Positions 17,521-33,499 of a stretch of DNA of 64,000 bases are shown piece by piece; within the stretch, counting starts at the first letter, position 1; each line of letters starts with the position of its first letter. The stretch is from Corticium candelabrum (lineage: Eukaryota; Porifera; Homoscleromorpha; Homosclerophorida; Plakinidae), in NCBI RefSeq assembly GCF_963422355.1, contig NC_085104.1:4548106-4612105 (forward strand), written 5' to 3'. Both the position numbers and the translations under genes were made by a program. The notes beneath the pieces were generated by a model that was not told where the DNA came from, searched no databases, and saw only the letters and a list, made by a program, of their open reading frames with translations.

Positions 17521-18430
17521 TCATTCATTTATTTGAAATCAATACCACATCACAACAGCAGAGTTTCTACACTAACAGTGTCCAGGGCAAACTGCCCTCT
17601 ATCTACACATAGTCATTCAGTACATGCAAAGTTAAAAATGTTGTACTTATCGGGTATTTTTCTCTGTCTTAATTTGCTTGTTCTCTTTCCCGTAATATCC
17701 ACGATCTCTTTATTCACTATGTTTGCATTCTCTCTTTACAGTCAGACAGCCAGCTGGGTTGACCATTCCTTCTCAAAGTGGGCAGCAGCAGTTCTGAGAA
17801 CTGGCGGTGTCAGAATTAATGTTTCATGTAGCATTTTTCTGCATTTGCACCCCATCTTCTAACCACTTCAATCACTATAGGTCTAAAAGGATAGCCTGCT
17901 CCATTAGCATCTTGGAGATATTTGTTACTTTCTCTGTTTTGTTCATTGATACTGCATAACCTACCTTTTCATTGCTGCCCAAAAGGTTCGTATCGACCAT
18001 GGATGTGTCACAGTGATGGCTAAAAGTAACTTTCTACAGTCACAATAGTTATACACAACTAAGTCTAGTAGTTGTTTGCCTTCAAACTCGTCTATCAGTT
18101 CCTTTTTTGGACCTTAGCATGTCACAAGAGCTGTCCATGAAGTAATTGCGACATCTAATCAGACCATCTGCAAACTTGCAAGTTAATAGGTAATACCCCT
18201 CATCATCTACATCCCTATTGCATGGTTTGACACATTTCTTAATATCGCTGAGCTGAGGAAACAACACTCCAAGTTGCAAAAAAGTTGCAATGCAAAATTG
18301 AGCATTGGAAAGAATTTATTCTTGCAAACGTGGGAGTCTGTGCGTCTAACCACCTTCCTGCTATGTCTTTTTTATGGCTTGCAGTCTACATTGGAGACGG
18401 TCTGGTGTTTCTCAAAGATGTTTGATGATG
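17520..18430 (-). mobile_element. Decayed retroelement 3' portion, copy 2
   Basis: On the minus strand a relic of a retroelement C-terminal region is readable at about 18430-17960. It includes a zinc-knuckle-like segment (YYLLTCKFADGLIRCRN) and a later segment (VVYNYCDCRKLLL) matching that in copy 1. At low coordinates it ends in a tail around 17520-17610 reading, on the minus strand, AAATAAATGAATG. Stops and frameshifts show it is dead. The family is judged from its similarity to C-terminal modules of animal retroelements, and the clade is not settled. Confidence 0.6.
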
Positions 18431-18524
18431 GCAACACTGGGCAACAGGTTTTTGCATTTGCAGCAGTTCTATGGGTCCCACCCATAACATACTTGAAGTG
18501 TTGTGTCCTTAATCCGTAGCTTTA

Positions 18525-18615
18525 TTCATTCAGTTTAAATTTTAATCAGTGCTGCATCACAACAGCAAAATTTCTATATAATAACAGTGTCCAGGGCAAA
18601 CTGCCCTTTATCATA
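18525..18615 (-). mobile_element. Solo 3' tail of the same retroelement family
   Basis: This segment shares CAGTGTCCAGGGCAAACTGC and the adjacent CATCACAACAGCA block with 17530-17605, and ends in ATTCATTCA-type sequence. It is a strongly 5'-truncated copy. Confidence 0.6.
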
Positions 18616-18759
18616 AACATTCATGTCTAGTCAATGCTTAGCCTCATGACTAGTCTTGCAATGTTTTCGGCTTTCCCTGATATTCAAGCCTCAATGCAGC
18701 AAGACAGCTAACAGTGCAGCAAGAAAGGTCATGATTCTAAAATCCTGTCCTTGTCGAGT

Positions 18760-19860
18760 ATTCATTCATTCATTCATTTATTTCAAAACCATTTTCACTA
18801 CAACAACAAAATCTAGCTACAATACAAAGTTCCGAGCCCTGTCAGTCAGATCCAATTACATTCCAATCCAAAAACTGGGCGAAGTTGGCACGTTAGCTGG
18901 CTTATTTGAATTTTCCTGAAACTGCTGATAATCTTGTCACTAATTATGTCAGAGTTCTCCAGCTGGATTGCCCGGGTCTCTTACATTGGTCACAGGGCAT
19001 ATTTAGCACAAGTGGTGCCAACAACAATATCTCCTTCTCCTCGGCTTGTTTCCCCGATCTTCCAATACTTCAATGGCTATAGGCCGGAAGAGGAGTCCAA
19101 GATTGTTCGCCTTCAATAAATATTTTCATCCTTTTTCTCTTTCTCCTTTGCAGATGCAGCAAATCCAGCTTTCTCACTGCTGTCAGTTAGATTTGTCTTG
19201 GACGAGGAATGGGTAATTACAATGTCCAGTAGCAATTTTTTGCCATCATGGTAGTTGTACACTGCTATGTCAGTGCATTGTTTCCCTTCAAACTGTGGCA
19301 TAAGTTCTTTCCTGCAGCAATAATTAACAGACTGCAACATATTATAATATATTAAAACGCTATCAAGAAAGTGATTGTGACGTCTTATGGGGCCACCCCA
19401 AATTTCTACGTCAAAAGATGGTAACCCTTGTCATCATCTTACATTGACTGACGTATTGTTTGATATTTCTCAACTGGGGAGGGACACTCCAAGACGCATG
19501 AATGCCGAAATACAAAATTGGGCATTGGAAAATGTGAATTTTGCAAACATGGAATAGCTTCAAGCCACTTCCCAGCCACGACGCCTCCACTACTGAGCCT
19601 TGCTCGATCTTCTTTAGTGGGGCACAACACTAGGTAGTCCTTAAATATCTTGCCTCTCTTGACAATTTGCAGCCTGGACTGTAAATGGTTTGAATTCCCA
19701 GTAATATCTCTCAACAATGGTAATATCTTTAATTAACATGCTATCACCCACTGTGTGAAGATTGTCCAAAGCATCCTTCAGATTGTGTGTGAAGGACATG
19801 TTGCCTATCTCAAAGTCATCCCTGACAGCATTGCAGATGTTGTCCAGCATTTCTCCTCTT
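18760..19860 (-). mobile_element. Decayed retroelement 3' portion, copy 1
   Basis: On the minus strand, in order: a segment at 19717-19439 with RARLSSGGVVAGKWLEAIP, then a GYHLLT segment near 19430, then DIAVYNYHDGKKLLLDIVIT at 19340-19113. The tail at about 18760-18850 ends, in minus orientation, AAATAAATGAATGAATG. The module order matches the C-terminal part of a class of retroelement polyproteins in which an AWLxALP-like segment precedes a Cys/His-rich GxHxLxC segment. The reading frame is broken. Confidence 0.65.
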
Positions 19861-19984
19861 TCCAGTAAATTGCTCAGTGTGTTTGCTCAAGCACCAACAA
19901 ATGACACACTGATGGCCTCTCTAACCCATACCAAGCCAAAGCGGTCAATTGGAAGGCACCTGTTGGTATAGTCTATTTGTTAAA

Positions 19985-20045
19985 TGTCGACCAATTCATT
20001 CATTCATTATTCACTCATTCATTCTACTCTAATCTAATTAAATTT
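19985..20045 (-). repeat. ATTCATTC-rich tail, probable fourth retroelement end
   Basis: CATTCATTCATTATTCACTC followed by an AT-rich stretch resembles the tails at 18760 and 17520. Assignment to the same family is inferred from the tail motif only. Confidence 0.4.
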
Positions 20046-20377
20046 ACAACACACACATGCCAAGTTCAAGCATTTACAACAATATCATGACAGACTTGGA
20101 GCTGCTGCACTAACCTTTCTAATTAATTTGTTCATTCTCTCTCAGCACGTACCTAGCCCGTATCCAAACTTCATTTCTGTTCGCCACTGAATTGCATGTA
20201 GGCTACACTACGGTTAGACTAGACCTCCGGATCCAGAATATAAGGTGTTAGCACAGGCCACTTCCATCTCTACATACAGTAATAAAAAGAAATTAATCAC
20301 TCAGGCGCAAGATACACCAGCGATGCCTCACTATTTACAACCTCCAGACTGCCACACGCCTCCGCGTTACAATAATT

Positions 20378-20388
20378 TGCGCATGCTC
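20378..20388. promoter_or_regulatory. NRF1-like palindromic site upstream of RPS23
   Basis: TGCGCATGCTC lies about 20-30 bp before the RPS23 start codon and resembles half to three quarters of the GCGCATGCGC palindrome found in many animal housekeeping promoters. Placement close to the start supports a core-promoter role. Binding is inferred. Confidence 0.35.
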
Positions 20389-20408
20389 GGTCAGTAGCGT
20401 GCTAAGAC

Positions 20409-24422
<4,014 letters not shown>

Positions 24423-24454
24423 ACAATTTTGTTGTTGGAGTCAGTTTGAATTAC

Positions 24455-24460
24455 AATAAA
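24455..24460 (+). promoter_or_regulatory. Polyadenylation signal AATAAA for RPS23
   Basis: Canonical AATAAA, 33 bp after the RPS23 stop codon and followed by a T/G-containing stretch. A short 3' UTR is usual for ribosomal protein genes. Confidence 0.8.
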
Positions 24461-24709
24461 ATACCTCTATATAACAAGGGTGATTCGTGTGCTTGGTGGT
24501 ATCACTCTGGTGTGCACGTATTAATTTTTGGCATGTACGTACTTGTAGGCTGTGTTAGTAGTGTCCTTTGAGTCTGCATTTTGGCTCTGCTCGTAGGAGG
24601 GAAGTAGCAGTATTGAGCTTTGCTGTTTTAGTATTGCTTGCTTGAGTGTCATTAGCAGAGCATCTTGTTTTGCAGTTCCCTGATTGGTAGTCACGCTTAT
24701 TTTAACACT

Positions 24710-24744
24710 AGTGCCCGGATGTACGCTTTGGTTATCCGGGCACT
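24710..24744. repeat. Perfect 11-bp stem hairpin
   Basis: AGTGCCCGGAT (24710-24720) pairs perfectly with ATCCGGGCACT (24734-24744) across a 13-base loop. It may mark a repeat end or a folded RNA element. Its role is unknown. Confidence 0.75.
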
Positions 24745-24760
24745 GCTATGTGAGAAAGGT

Positions 24761-26600
24761 TTGTTACCTGGTTGGGAAATTCTAGGATGTTGCAGTAAAT
24801 CTGGATATAAGAAAACTAAGACATATGACATATGACGTTGGAATTTCAGAATAAATCTGCGCTGATCTGGAGGGGGTGGGTGAGCAGAACCAACATCATA
24901 GGGTTTCTAGTTTATTAGATGTAACTAATAGACTGTCAGGTTCTTACAGTTGCAGATTTATGATAAGTATATTCAAATGTTTGTGAAGTTCACGCAAACA
25001 GTCAATTCTTAAATAAATCACAGATTTTACAGGGTTATAATTTATGTCTATAGAAATTGTGCCTGCAGCTGGTGGTCTCTTCATCTGTTTCAGCTACTGA
25101 ACCAAACAGCACGCTTTGCAAGCTGGATCTAGGGTAGATATTCTAGAAGTTGGAGTCCCGATCGAAAAAGTTACAAACGCGTCCGATACAATTTACCATT
25201 TAATTAATCATACGTAAGTATATCTCGTTCTGGAAATGGGTCAAATGTCTCAATTTGATTGCTGCTAGCCAACAATCAATGACAATGGAATATGCGGGGC
25301 GCAATGTACTAACGCATGTGGCCGAAATGTTAGCTCTAGATAGCTTGTGTTGTGTTGTTGACATAGCAACACTAATCATCTGTGCGTCATTGAAAGTTAT
25401 ATAATTGACGGCATCCGCTCTGTAACAACGAACGCATGCGCGGAGACTTGGCGAGTCGTTGTGAGCCGGTCCTACAGCCGCGGTGACACCGTGTTACTAT
25501 CCCTAGCGCTTCCACGCGCCTCGGGTACCTACTTGCAGCAGTAAATTTTTAAACATTTTAACTTCTCTGCCACTGCATGCATAGGTTAAACTAAAGGGAA
25601 GACGATGCCGGAATATACGCGTCAGCACTAGACATGCAATTACAGCACTGTCATAGATGAATGGAACTCTGTCGATAGCCTGGTTCACAATAGGTGCCGT
25701 TCAGCTGAGCGGCAACAAGCGGTACGCCGCTCATCAGAAATGAACGGCGACGGCGAATTCTGAACAAATAGCCGCGCGGCAAAACACCGCACGCTCCGAG
25801 TGCCAGCGGCACGCCGCAGGGATAGCATCTCTGCGGCAAACCGCTCGCTGCCCTGAAGTCTGACCAATCGTAGCCTCTAGCATGAAATCAGGTGGTTACG
25901 CGTATCGAGGCTATCCTTTGCTTGAAGTATTGTATCGCAACAGCCAACAGGTACAGGGTCCTGTAGGGTACTGTACAGTTCTAGAGTGGCTCAATCTGCA
26001 ATGTGAACAAAATTGCTCTGCTCCGTAACTACCTTTCCAAAATATAGGGTGTACCTAGTAACGTTTGTTGAGCATTTTTAGGCGAAGAACTGACAACAAA
26101 GTCAAATACTAGAACATACCATCAGCGCAATTGGTATCTTTATACGGGTACTTATGCTTCGAGAGCCAGACAAAAGGACACACCGCAGCCAATGAGATCG
26201 CGGCGCGGTAGTGTAGTGCACGCTCGCTCGGTAGAACGTGCCAATCAGCAGTTTGCCGCACCGCGTCGTAGAGGCGTGCGGATTATATTGTATAGTAGTG
26301 TACGCGGAACACCGCCGCATCTCGATCACGCTAGTACAGTGTATACAAGAAAGAGTCTGTCACAACTTGGAATTCTAAAAACTCGGTCTGTAATTAACTC
26401 TGTATCTCTGTTTCAATTCGCTGTATCTAACCTGTTGAGTAACTATCAAACCGTCTAGTCTCTTTGCACAGTAAGCAGGCCAAACGGGTACCATGGATGT
26501 ATGCAAAGTTATTACTAAATGATTCCTTCTCGTTTTATTCTCACGCTGAAATCGTCAGTCTATGACAAGTTCCCAAGAGTCATGCAAAATATGCTGCCGC
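24761..26600. other. Intergenic region between RPS23 and the first TSR gene
   Basis: No gene recognised. A GC-rich stretch at 25680-26350 is full of GCGGC and CGCCGC words. It begins at 25677 with AGCCTGGTTCACAATAGG, resembling the end of the TIR element at 41128-41748, so it may be one end of a decayed relative. An NRF1-like ACGCATGCGCGG lies near 25432. Open frames here match nothing known. Confidence 0.5.
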
Positions 26601-26610
26601 ATTGACGTAG

Positions 26611-26616
26611 TTTATT
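26611..26616 (-). promoter_or_regulatory. Probable polyadenylation signal for the first TSR gene
   Basis: TTTATT on the plus strand reads AATAAA on the minus strand, about 110 bp downstream of the stop at 26726. A second candidate lies at 26534-26539. Confidence 0.5.
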
Positions 26617-26725
26617 GCAATTGTCATGCATAAGATAAGTCAACACCCCCTCCTCCAGTTTTCTTTGTTAACTTAACTAACTGTACCGTGATCGTGTACT
26701 TCTTCTTGGTCTCACGCAGTTAATG

Positions 26726-28985
26726 TCATTCCATATCACGGTATGTATCATCCTTACGCTTGGAGAGACGACGTCGACGGTTGTGACGAATCCTTCTTGC
26801 AGATCTCCGTTTTCGAACAATCACAGGACGCAATCCAGACCCACTGCCAGACTCGGACTTAGTCGGATTCTCAGTCCCTAATTCGCCTGAACCTAGAGTG
26901 AGCCGATTTTTTCCACTTCCACTGACAGTTCCACTGGAATCCGTAGGGTCACTAGTATGGTCACTACCTCTCATCGGTTCACAGTCAGAGTACGGAACCA
27001 CTCCAAAACCAGATACGCTACCGAAACTAGATGCGGAACCGGATGCGGAACCGGATGCGGAACCGACTGCTGAACCAGCACTAGACGAGACAATCTCACC
27101 GGGCATTGAAACATTGCTGCCAACACCACTGCCAGACGACGAGCTATCGTCTCTGCAACATTCTTGATCGGATTTCACATAAACTTTCAATGGGGGACAA
27201 CAGATGTTGTAGTCAGCTTCAGACTCGCCAGAACTGGAATAGACAGAGCTACCCGCGCTGCCACTACCACTACCTTCCATATCGCAAATAGACGCTACAG
27301 GAAGACACCGCGCGGCGTTGCATTAGACTCACTTAATTAATAGTCATATCAATTAACAATTGGACTTACGGCATTCGGTTTCCTGACAGAGTCGGTATTC
27401 GCGAGATAATCCAGGACAGATTCGGCCTCCAAACAGCGGAGGGTTACACGTTCGACGACGCCAACGCTCTCCAATACCACATCTTTTGTCGCAGTTTGTC
27501 CATTCCGACCAGTCATTCCACGTACCATCACCTAGAGAAGCTCTGGGTGATTAAACACTTACTTAATTTATCAAAAACATTACGACGTACTTGAACAGTA
27601 TTTTTCATCGCCACACACGCCTTTTTCTTGGTGTGGTTCTTGGCAGTAATCTCCGCCGTGCTCAGGTACGGGACATTTACACGAACGTCTACGTCGATGC
27701 CTTCCGTCTGGTTCGCTTCCATACACTGTACAGTTCTTTGAACACGTAGACCATTCACCCCACTCACAGAATCCGCCGTTTACTGCACAAACATATAACA
27801 TATAAGCGTTTACATATATAACTTAAATGCATCTGTAAGATACCAGGACAGTGCGCTACCGTGCACTTGGTAAATTCTATGTGAGTGTCTTCGCATTTTG
27901 CTCCTCCGTGTTTAGGGGCGGGATCATCACACGCTCTCGTTCGATTCGATCGACCGTTCAGTCCTTTCTGATGCACTGCCGTGTTTCCGTCAGAAGAACA
28001 TTTGGTGTAATAAGCATCACATCGGCCCCACTCCGACCAAACACCCCAACTACCGTGTACTAAAGATTAAATAATTAATTAACTAAGCGTTTTGTCGACC
28101 AACATTGAGACAACTCTAGAGTCTTACCTGGACAAAATGGAAAGCCTCCACTCTTGTCTCCGTTGCCAGATTCGGGTATGCATTCTGATACACTTTCACG
28201 CAACGATTTTTTGCCTTTGCACTTTTCTAGTACACAATCACGAAATCTGGTTTTCTCTCCTCTTTTCTTTTCCTTGTATCTCGAATCGTATCCTTCCTCG
28301 TAACAACAAGTCGCCCAGTCCGTCCATTCCGACCAGAGGTAAGGTGGTGGAGTGGCACCTGCAGCCGACAGACACATCACTCTACACACCAGACATACTA
28401 CACGCCACCAAATCCCTTTTCTACCTTCACAATCTTTGCATTCCCTTTTTTTCATGAAGCCTCCACCACCACCTTTATTACAGCATTTTTTGAAGTTCCA
28501 ATTTGTGCTCAGAATCTTTCCGTGACAGCCAGCATACGTATAGCACACAGCATCTGAAACACAATCAGTAATATTAATAAATTATTTGACTTGCTAGAAA
28601 CTTATTCTTAAATTATCGAATAACCAGCTATGGTTATACAGCATGCCAAGATGGTGTGTAAACACTAGCAATCAACACTGACTTATTACTGTACACTAGC
28701 GCTACAATAGTAATCATGCACATTGCATGGCTCCCTTCACTAGAGCCCGCAGCAAAAGGAGCTAGTGATCCACTGCAGCAAACAATAAAACGGTGTTTGC
28801 AGTATCTGTTCACCACTCTAACGCAAACAATCTGGCACTTTCTGCTCCATTTCTAGCCTTGTTGTTTAGGCTGTTAGTCTGCAGACGGCAGCTCTTTCCA
28901 ACCTGCAGTACTTACCTGATTCATGTGCGACCAGCAGGAAGATTACTGTGGTTGCAAAGCAGCACACAAATACAGTACTTGCCAT
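26726..28985 (-). CDS. Secreted thrombospondin type-1 repeat protein, paralog A (7 exons, 522 aa)
   Basis: Exons in transcript order: 28916-28985, 28425-28553, 28128-28358, 27844-28059, 27591-27782, 27370-27531 and 26726-27294. All six introns are phase 1 and the model closes to 523 codons. Residues 1-23 form a signal peptide (MASTVFVCCFATTVIFLLVA). Residues 24-66 are a Cys-rich module. Four TSR-type modules follow, one per exon: WSEWTDWATCC, WGVWSEWGRC, CEWGEWSTCSKNC and WNDWSEWTNCDKRCG. The last exon encodes a Ser-Gly-rich acidic tail (repeats of ASGS, ESGSGSG), DYNICCPPLKVYVKSDQECC, then a basic end with RKRRS and the C-terminus DDTYRDME. There is no membrane segment. TSR modules usually bind matrix or glycans, and the Ser-Gly runs beside acidic residues could carry glycosaminoglycan chains. 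Tandem paralog at 37128-46187. The specific function is unknown. Confidence 0.9.
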
Positions 28986-29277
28986 CTCTACTGCTCAGCT
29001 GATGATATGGTGTTGAAACTAGCGCGAAGCACGTAGGAGTGGCCACAAACACGTGATCCATTGTTAAAACCCAGCTCACAAACAGAACGTTCTAGGCCAA
29101 GTAGACCGTTATACAAGATGCATTGTTACAATGCATTATATTTGTTACAAACGTCAACAAACTAAGCCATTCAGCAGCCAACAGACAGAATGGCTCTATA
29201 GTGTAACATGTTAGTCAGAAATCACACCATTGTGGAAGAAAGAGATGTGTTTTATTAAGGTGGAACATAAATTATTA

Positions 29278-29316
<39 letters not shown>

Positions 29317-29600
29317 TACCTAGTAAAGGTACCCATTCTTCACCCAGGCTATATCAAGCTGACAGCTACAACAGACTAGGTGTGCATAATATTACTTCCT
29401 TCTACCTGCTGCATGTTCTGCTTTCCATCGAGACTTGACATTAATTGTCGCTGTACAGAAAGCAACACAATGACTGTAGTACACAGTATTCGGTATCTGA
29501 CCCTCTCTGAACATGTTCTGTGGCATTTAAAATAGCCGGTTTTGAAAGGGTTTGCGTAGGTGATCCATCGACAGACAGACAGAGAAACACAAACACACAA
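28986..29600. other. Upstream region of TSR paralog A, with a TA microsatellite
   Basis: This contains the presumed promoter of paralog A (minus strand, just above 28985), with no clear TATA box. A (TA)n tract lies at 29281-29310. No coding sequence was recognised. Confidence 0.5.
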
Positions 29601-31460
29601 ATTGCAATTTAGTGATTTGGATAGAGGACATTTTCGGTTTTGCCTTCAGATGCATGAGTAAAGAGAACCATTGGGCTTTCCAATTCACGAGCATCCCACG
29701 TACAGATGGAAGCAATGTGAATCCAAATTCATGCCGACTACTTCCAGTGATTGCCCCTGTGCTTTATTAATCGACATTGCAAAGTAGGTATGAACAGGAA
29801 ACTGCAGCCTCAGAAACTGGAAGGGCAAGCCATATAAAATGAGAGAAATTTTTGGTACAAACATGTCTTTGTTCGTAGCTTGCCCAGTCAGTATTACCAC
29901 CTCCAAGACATGATCTATGATTTTTATAACAAGGTTTGCCCCAATTAGTGGTGTTCCATTACATAGTTACAGCGTATCCAAGTTTCAGAAAAGTATGATT
30001 GGGCAGCCAACGTTTAGTCTGAGATTATGTAGTACATGGCATGCCTAGAGGTTCTAAAGCATTCAGAAACTCAATTTGGATACTGCGCAGCCCCTGATGT
30101 GTTATTGGCTGTGTCAATACACTTAAATTAAAGCCATCTCTTGGCAATTCGTTTTGCGGTGCAAGAATAGCATGTTCAGACAGTCACTTGTGTTTTAATC
30201 AAGGTTCAGGAAAAGTTTCTGCGAAAATCCTCAAGACTTGGCACTAACTACTTGACCAAAGCCATGTGGTATGTATATCAGACCTTCGTCATCAACTGAC
30301 AGTTATCCATTTCCAACTGATATAAGCAGTGATGCAATGCCCTCTGCAGTGGTGTCTCCTTGCAAATGTACTCGCATGTTGCTTGACAGAGCCTTCGTTT
30401 GGATATAATGCCAAAGGAAAAAGATATGAGGCAGGCAGAATGCTCATCAGCTGGAGTACAGCATGGACCAACAGGCAAAGTTTGACGAAAATCGCCTACA
30501 AGGAAGACACAGACACCAAAAATGTACTTGTTGCTTTGTGATGTCCTTGAGAGTACAATCCAGAGCCTCAAATGCCAATGTGTGCGCATGGTACATTCAT
30601 CCCAAACAATCAATTAGCTCTGTTTCAAGACATTTGCTACATCACTGCTTCTACTAATTTTAGAGATTGATGTTTCCATGTGAGCCAGGCTTAATGAAAG
30701 CTTGAAAGCAGAATGATCAGTCCTGCCCCACAGAATACTAGTAGCTATATGCCGAGGATCTGCTACAGCAACAGCAATTTTTCCAATTTTCCTCACTTTG
30801 GCTAAGGAGAGACAGAGAGGACAAGACGTGTACCAGTGCCACGAGGTGCCTCAAGGAATGTGATTCCACCTGGGGCACGTTCGTTTATTCTATTCGAGCC
30901 ATTCCGGAATGAGAATACAAGAGAATAATTGTTCGAAAACTATTCCCGAATGGCCGGTTGACTATTCCAATGAAACCACTCTGTCGACCGGTTTAGTTTG
31001 TTGTTTGGTTTACTACAGGTGTGAGAATGAAAGGAATACCCTGTTTGTTTTAACCAAACCGCAAACCATACATGCGCAACGCTACACTGTCAAATGGCAT
31101 GACTCTTTGAATGGCAAGAAAGTCAGCCTAACTTGTATTCTACGACTAATTATTCACCTGGCTAGTATTTCCACATCCTAGAATCACAGCGACAATGGTA
31201 GCAGTAGCGGAGGAAGAAATAATTTGTTCAGCGTCCATCTTGCGCAAATACACCTTATCCCGGATGCTTCGGGAAATAACCCGCCACAATCTGGAATGGA
31301 TGAATACGACTTTGTTGTGTTCGAATTAGAATGGGTTGGCATGACTTCAACCGCGTATTCCAGAATAGTGGGAATAGAATAAACGAATGCACTCCTAATT
31401 TACCTTGCACGTTTTGTAGAATGAATTGATAGGCTACAGAATGGTCCGACACTAACGTGG
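29600..31460 (-). pseudogene. PIF1-type helicase relic, probably from a Helitron
   Basis: Read on the minus strand the helicase motifs appear in order. A QFILQNVQGK segment near 31430-31395 comes first. The ITFLEAPRGTG Walker A region at about 30875-30835 reads GTGTR where GTGKT is expected. GRTDHSAFKL and KISRSSDVANVLKQS follow at about 30720-30614. Then come IVWDECTM with VGDFRQTLPV (about 30610-30470, Walker B) and RLQFPVHTYFAMSINKAQGQ (about 29810-29755). Frameshifts and the lost Walker A lysine show it is inactive. A TIR element (30872-31395) splits it. PIF1-like helicases of this form in animal repeats usually come from Helitrons; the Rep domain was not found here. Confidence 0.82.
30872..31395. 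mobile_element. TIR element nested in the helicase relic, about 524 bp
   Basis: The left end GGGGCACGTTCGTTTATTC and the reverse complement of the right end (GGAGTGCATTCGTTTATTC) match, continuing TATTC. Helicase-like coding continues on both sides: the VQGKLG side above 31395 and the PGGITFLEAP side below 30872. The element therefore landed inside an older helicase gene. No transposase is present. Confidence 0.75.
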
Positions 31461-31479
31461 ACTCCTTAGTTGATATGTG

Positions 31480-32557
31480 CTTGCCAGTTCCTCTTGATGT
31501 ATCTTGTTTCTCGTACCACATCGCGTACCTGGTTAGTGTTCTCGCCAGGATATTTATGACGTCATGTATAAATAATAACATCACTTCCGGTTTGCTAGTT
31601 TGATCAATTAGCATCAGTGCCTACTAATAAACGCCTCCTGCCATGTGTAACCTACTACTATTTACTAGAACCAAACGTCACCCCTACAATATGCAGCTCT
31701 TTACACGACTTAATTAAATATTTAGCCACACCCACGAATAAGAAATGAGCAACGCCCACCTGCCTTTTTGCCATCTCAATCCGCAACAGCCGCCGCCTCT
31801 GACCTGTTTCCTGCAACAACAGCAACGTCTTCGAAGTGACGACGTCCAACGAGACAGTCAAAATACGGCTACCTTCGTTTGCCTGTTTAGGTATGCGCGT
31901 CGACTAGCTGCCACGTTCGCTAGACCTGTTCTCTGCGACAGCAACATCTTTGAAGTGACGACGTCCAACGGTAATATCGAAATAACTGCGACTTTAGACG
32001 TCTACCCTTTGCAACCGTTTACTGCAGCGTTTTTACTGTACAGTACAATACTAAAGCATAGAAATTACCTGTGTGGGCGTGTTAGTACCCGTATGTAACA
32101 TCAGCGTACAGTATACTCTGATTGCTGGCTAGGAAGGAAGACCGATACTTTTCAAAGTAAGGATTGTGAGACATATGGTGGCAAGTTGGCATTTATTGAC
32201 TAAAGCAAACTGGGACCCCGAACTTATCAAGCCATTATCGACTGTCCTCTGGACTGTGTCAATACAACCATGGAGTCAAAGGGATACCCTTCTTAGATTA
32301 GTATGTCTCGCTGCATTTTGGGTGCGTTAGGGTTATTACCGACTTTAGATATGTACCTGTGTATTAGACCGGGAATCGTCTGAACAACTCGTGGCCCAAT
32401 CTCTGCTTCTGTGGCTGGCTTCTGCAGGAAGATACTAGGCCTTATATCTTTCTTTCAGCAAGTTTTAGTATTTGGTGAGAGTTTCCTTTCTAGACGTCTA
32501 GGAGTTGCCGTGTACATGTTAGCTGTTACCATCAAAATCTGTACATAATTAGGTTAA
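31480..32557. other. Intergenic stretch with a dispersed repeat
   Basis: Two direct copies of a repeat lie at 31803-31863 and 31925-31990, sharing AGCAAC(A/G)TCTT and GAAGTGACGACGTCCAACG. A third copy lies at 62593-62660 in a DOCK intron. No gene recognised. Confidence 0.5.
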
Positions 32558-32561
32558 TTAA

Positions 32562-33246
32562 AGGAGCACTTCACCGGTCCGCGCAACTCTGACTCCACCC
32601 TCGGCCGCTAAACGTTTCTGGTCACACAATGACATGAAGTTGGGAAGTTAATTTGGTTCTAGTTCAGAGCAAACTTGATAGCGCAGCATTACAGGTTAGA
32701 AAACAAAACGTACGAGACGGTTTTCATCCAATAAGTGTAGATTTCGTTTCACCGCTTCGTGCAGACTTTGATATTTGCTTATGGTAATTAGGCAATAGTA
32801 AAACGTGCTTTCGCATCACGGATTCACCTTCAATCGACGGCGAAAAGCACATACGGCGATAGCTCCGCTGTAGAACGAAGCACTTGGTGTCTGATTGTGC
32901 GCGGAGACACACATTTCCGTGTGTTTTTCGCATCACGCTAGCCCTTTTGTACTGTAGTATCCATGGCCTCTATGCGTAGAAAGAAACACGGAGGAAAGCG
33001 CAGAGACCGAGCGATTGCAAGTCCTTCAAGGCTAACCATGTAGAGTCTACAATGTACGAACGACTGCATGAGTCGCTTATGACTGTACCTTGATTTATTT
33101 CACTGTCAGAGTCGCCCGAAGCGTCTATACCCATCTCTTGTGTGCACTAATAATTAGTAGTTAGCCTCGGAAAGCAAGACCAAACAATGCACCGCTCAAC
33201 ACAGAAAGCAAGCGCTTAGTCCGCAGCCCAAGGCCTTAACGTTCCT
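32562..33246. mobile_element. Possible TTAA-flanked DNA transposon relic
   Basis: TTAA (32558-32561) precedes AGGAGCACTT. The opposite end reads ..GTTCCT followed by TTAA (33247-33250), whose reverse complement begins AGGAACGTTA. Short similar ends with TTAA on both sides fit Kolobok or piggyBac-type insertions. The terminal similarity is short, so this is tentative. Confidence 0.4.
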
Positions 33247-33433
33247 TTAATATAGTTTATTATACTTTAGATCCGCATACATGTGTAGACAAATAGTTAT
33301 CTATCAGGCTGTACGAACAGCCAAATGAGAGGTGTGTTCAGGCTGCTAGGATTCTTTCCTAGCTATCTAGATGTCATGGGCAAAGCGTGGATAAGGACAA
33401 TCCGTGGATTTCTAGTTTTCCGGGTAATTTGAG

Positions 33434-33485
33434 AGTTAGGGTTATAGGATTAGGATTAGAGTTACGGGTTAGGGTTAGGGTTAGG
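33434..33485. repeat. Interstitial telomere-like repeat tract
   Basis: Degenerate then perfect TTAGGG units, ending GGGTTAGGGTTAGGGTTAGG, lie immediately beside the Ty3/gypsy relic. TTAGGG is the ancestral animal telomere repeat. Confidence 0.85.
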
Positions 33486-33499
33486 TATGCATGTGTAAA

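Noticed and set aside
26898-27167. Plus-strand frame with repeated EPDAEPDAEP
   Set aside because: Antisense of the Ser-Gly tail exon of TSR paralog A.
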